NCBI GenBank assembly: GCA_037954235.1 | Contig: JBBMOA010000002.1 | Location: 16,780,009 to 16,844,008 of the forward strand | DNA: 64,000 bases | DNA from: Aulostomus chinensis | Lineage: Eukaryota; Chordata; Actinopteri; Syngnathiformes; Aulostomidae | Reading direction: 5' to 3' | The notes under the pieces: generated by a model | Seen by the model: only the letters and a program-made list of their open reading frames with translations | Databases searched by the model: none | What the model was told of the DNA's origin: nothing | In this document: positions 63,717 through 64,000 of the stretch, piece by piece | Position numbering within the stretch: the stretch's first letter is position 1 | Layout: every line of letters begins with the position of its first letter | Position numbers and translations under genes: made by a program

Positions 63717-64000
63717 GAGGTTCTTCTAGTCTCAGGTTTATCCAGGTGAGTGGGACTTGTTTAAACTACTTAATGATTTTCACTCATTTTAATCAGAATT
63801 ATGAAAGCGATATATAAATCATTATTATTGGATAGCAATCATGATATTGATTATTATATAGATATGATCATATATTCAGCCCCAAGTTGCCTGTTAATTA
63901 TTTGCTAGAAAAAAAAAATCATGCAGTTTGGAAAGTCGGACTGTTTTGTGTGGCATCTGGTGGGTGTTTAAGACTGGTGCCAACAACATCTGAAACATCC

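Larger units (their letters stand above)
62864..64000. other. slc5a7 upstream region
   Basis: Unique sequence carrying a CTCF-type motif and an RE1 element at 63,667-63,716. A CACACACA stretch near 63,585-63,600 is short. No other gene was recognised before the window ends. Confidence 0.6.

Overview
This is nuclear DNA from a ray-finned fish, most likely an acanthomorph teleost. The evidence is interrupted genes with GT-AG introns, long (GT)n and (TA)n microsatellites, and interspersed repeats typical of teleosts. Three protein-coding genes can be read. I see no prokaryotic, phage, CRISPR or organelle content.

Layout: (1) 1-5,280, upstream DNA with microsatellites and one interspersed repeat. 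(2) 5,281-33,963, plus strand, lmo7 (LIM domain only 7). A 28-exon long reading gives 1,293 aa with a CH domain, a DUF4757-like segment, a PDZ domain, a coiled coil and a C-terminal LIM domain. An alternative last exon at 18,843 would give a 403-aa CH-only isoform. (3) 33,964-42,700, intergenic. (4) 43,593-44,384, minus strand, the single-exon kctd12 gene for a GABA-B receptor auxiliary subunit. (5) 44,485-56,650, repeat-rich intergenic DNA with a deletion-derivative hAT transposon, a decayed tandem array and many microsatellites. (6) 57,366-62,834, minus strand, slc5a7, the high-affinity choline transporter, with 8 coding exons and 597 aa. Upstream of it lie a TATA box, a near-consensus RE1/NRSE silencer and a CTCF-type motif.

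The genes do not form one pathway. lmo7 encodes a junctional and actin-associated scaffold. kctd12 tunes GABA-B signalling in neurons. slc5a7 supplies choline for acetylcholine synthesis. lmo7 and KCTD12 are also neighbours on human chromosome 13q22. slc5a7 beside them is a fish-type arrangement, since human SLC5A7 is on chromosome 2. Exon coordinates come from reading splice sites and checking that phases join: the lmo7 exons sum to 3,882 nt and the slc5a7 exons to 1,794 nt, both multiples of three. Residue comparisons with human proteins are from memory. I found no convincing new biological system. The most useful leads are the RE1/CTCF pair, the alternative lmo7 ending, the degenerate tandem array and the rearranged repeats.
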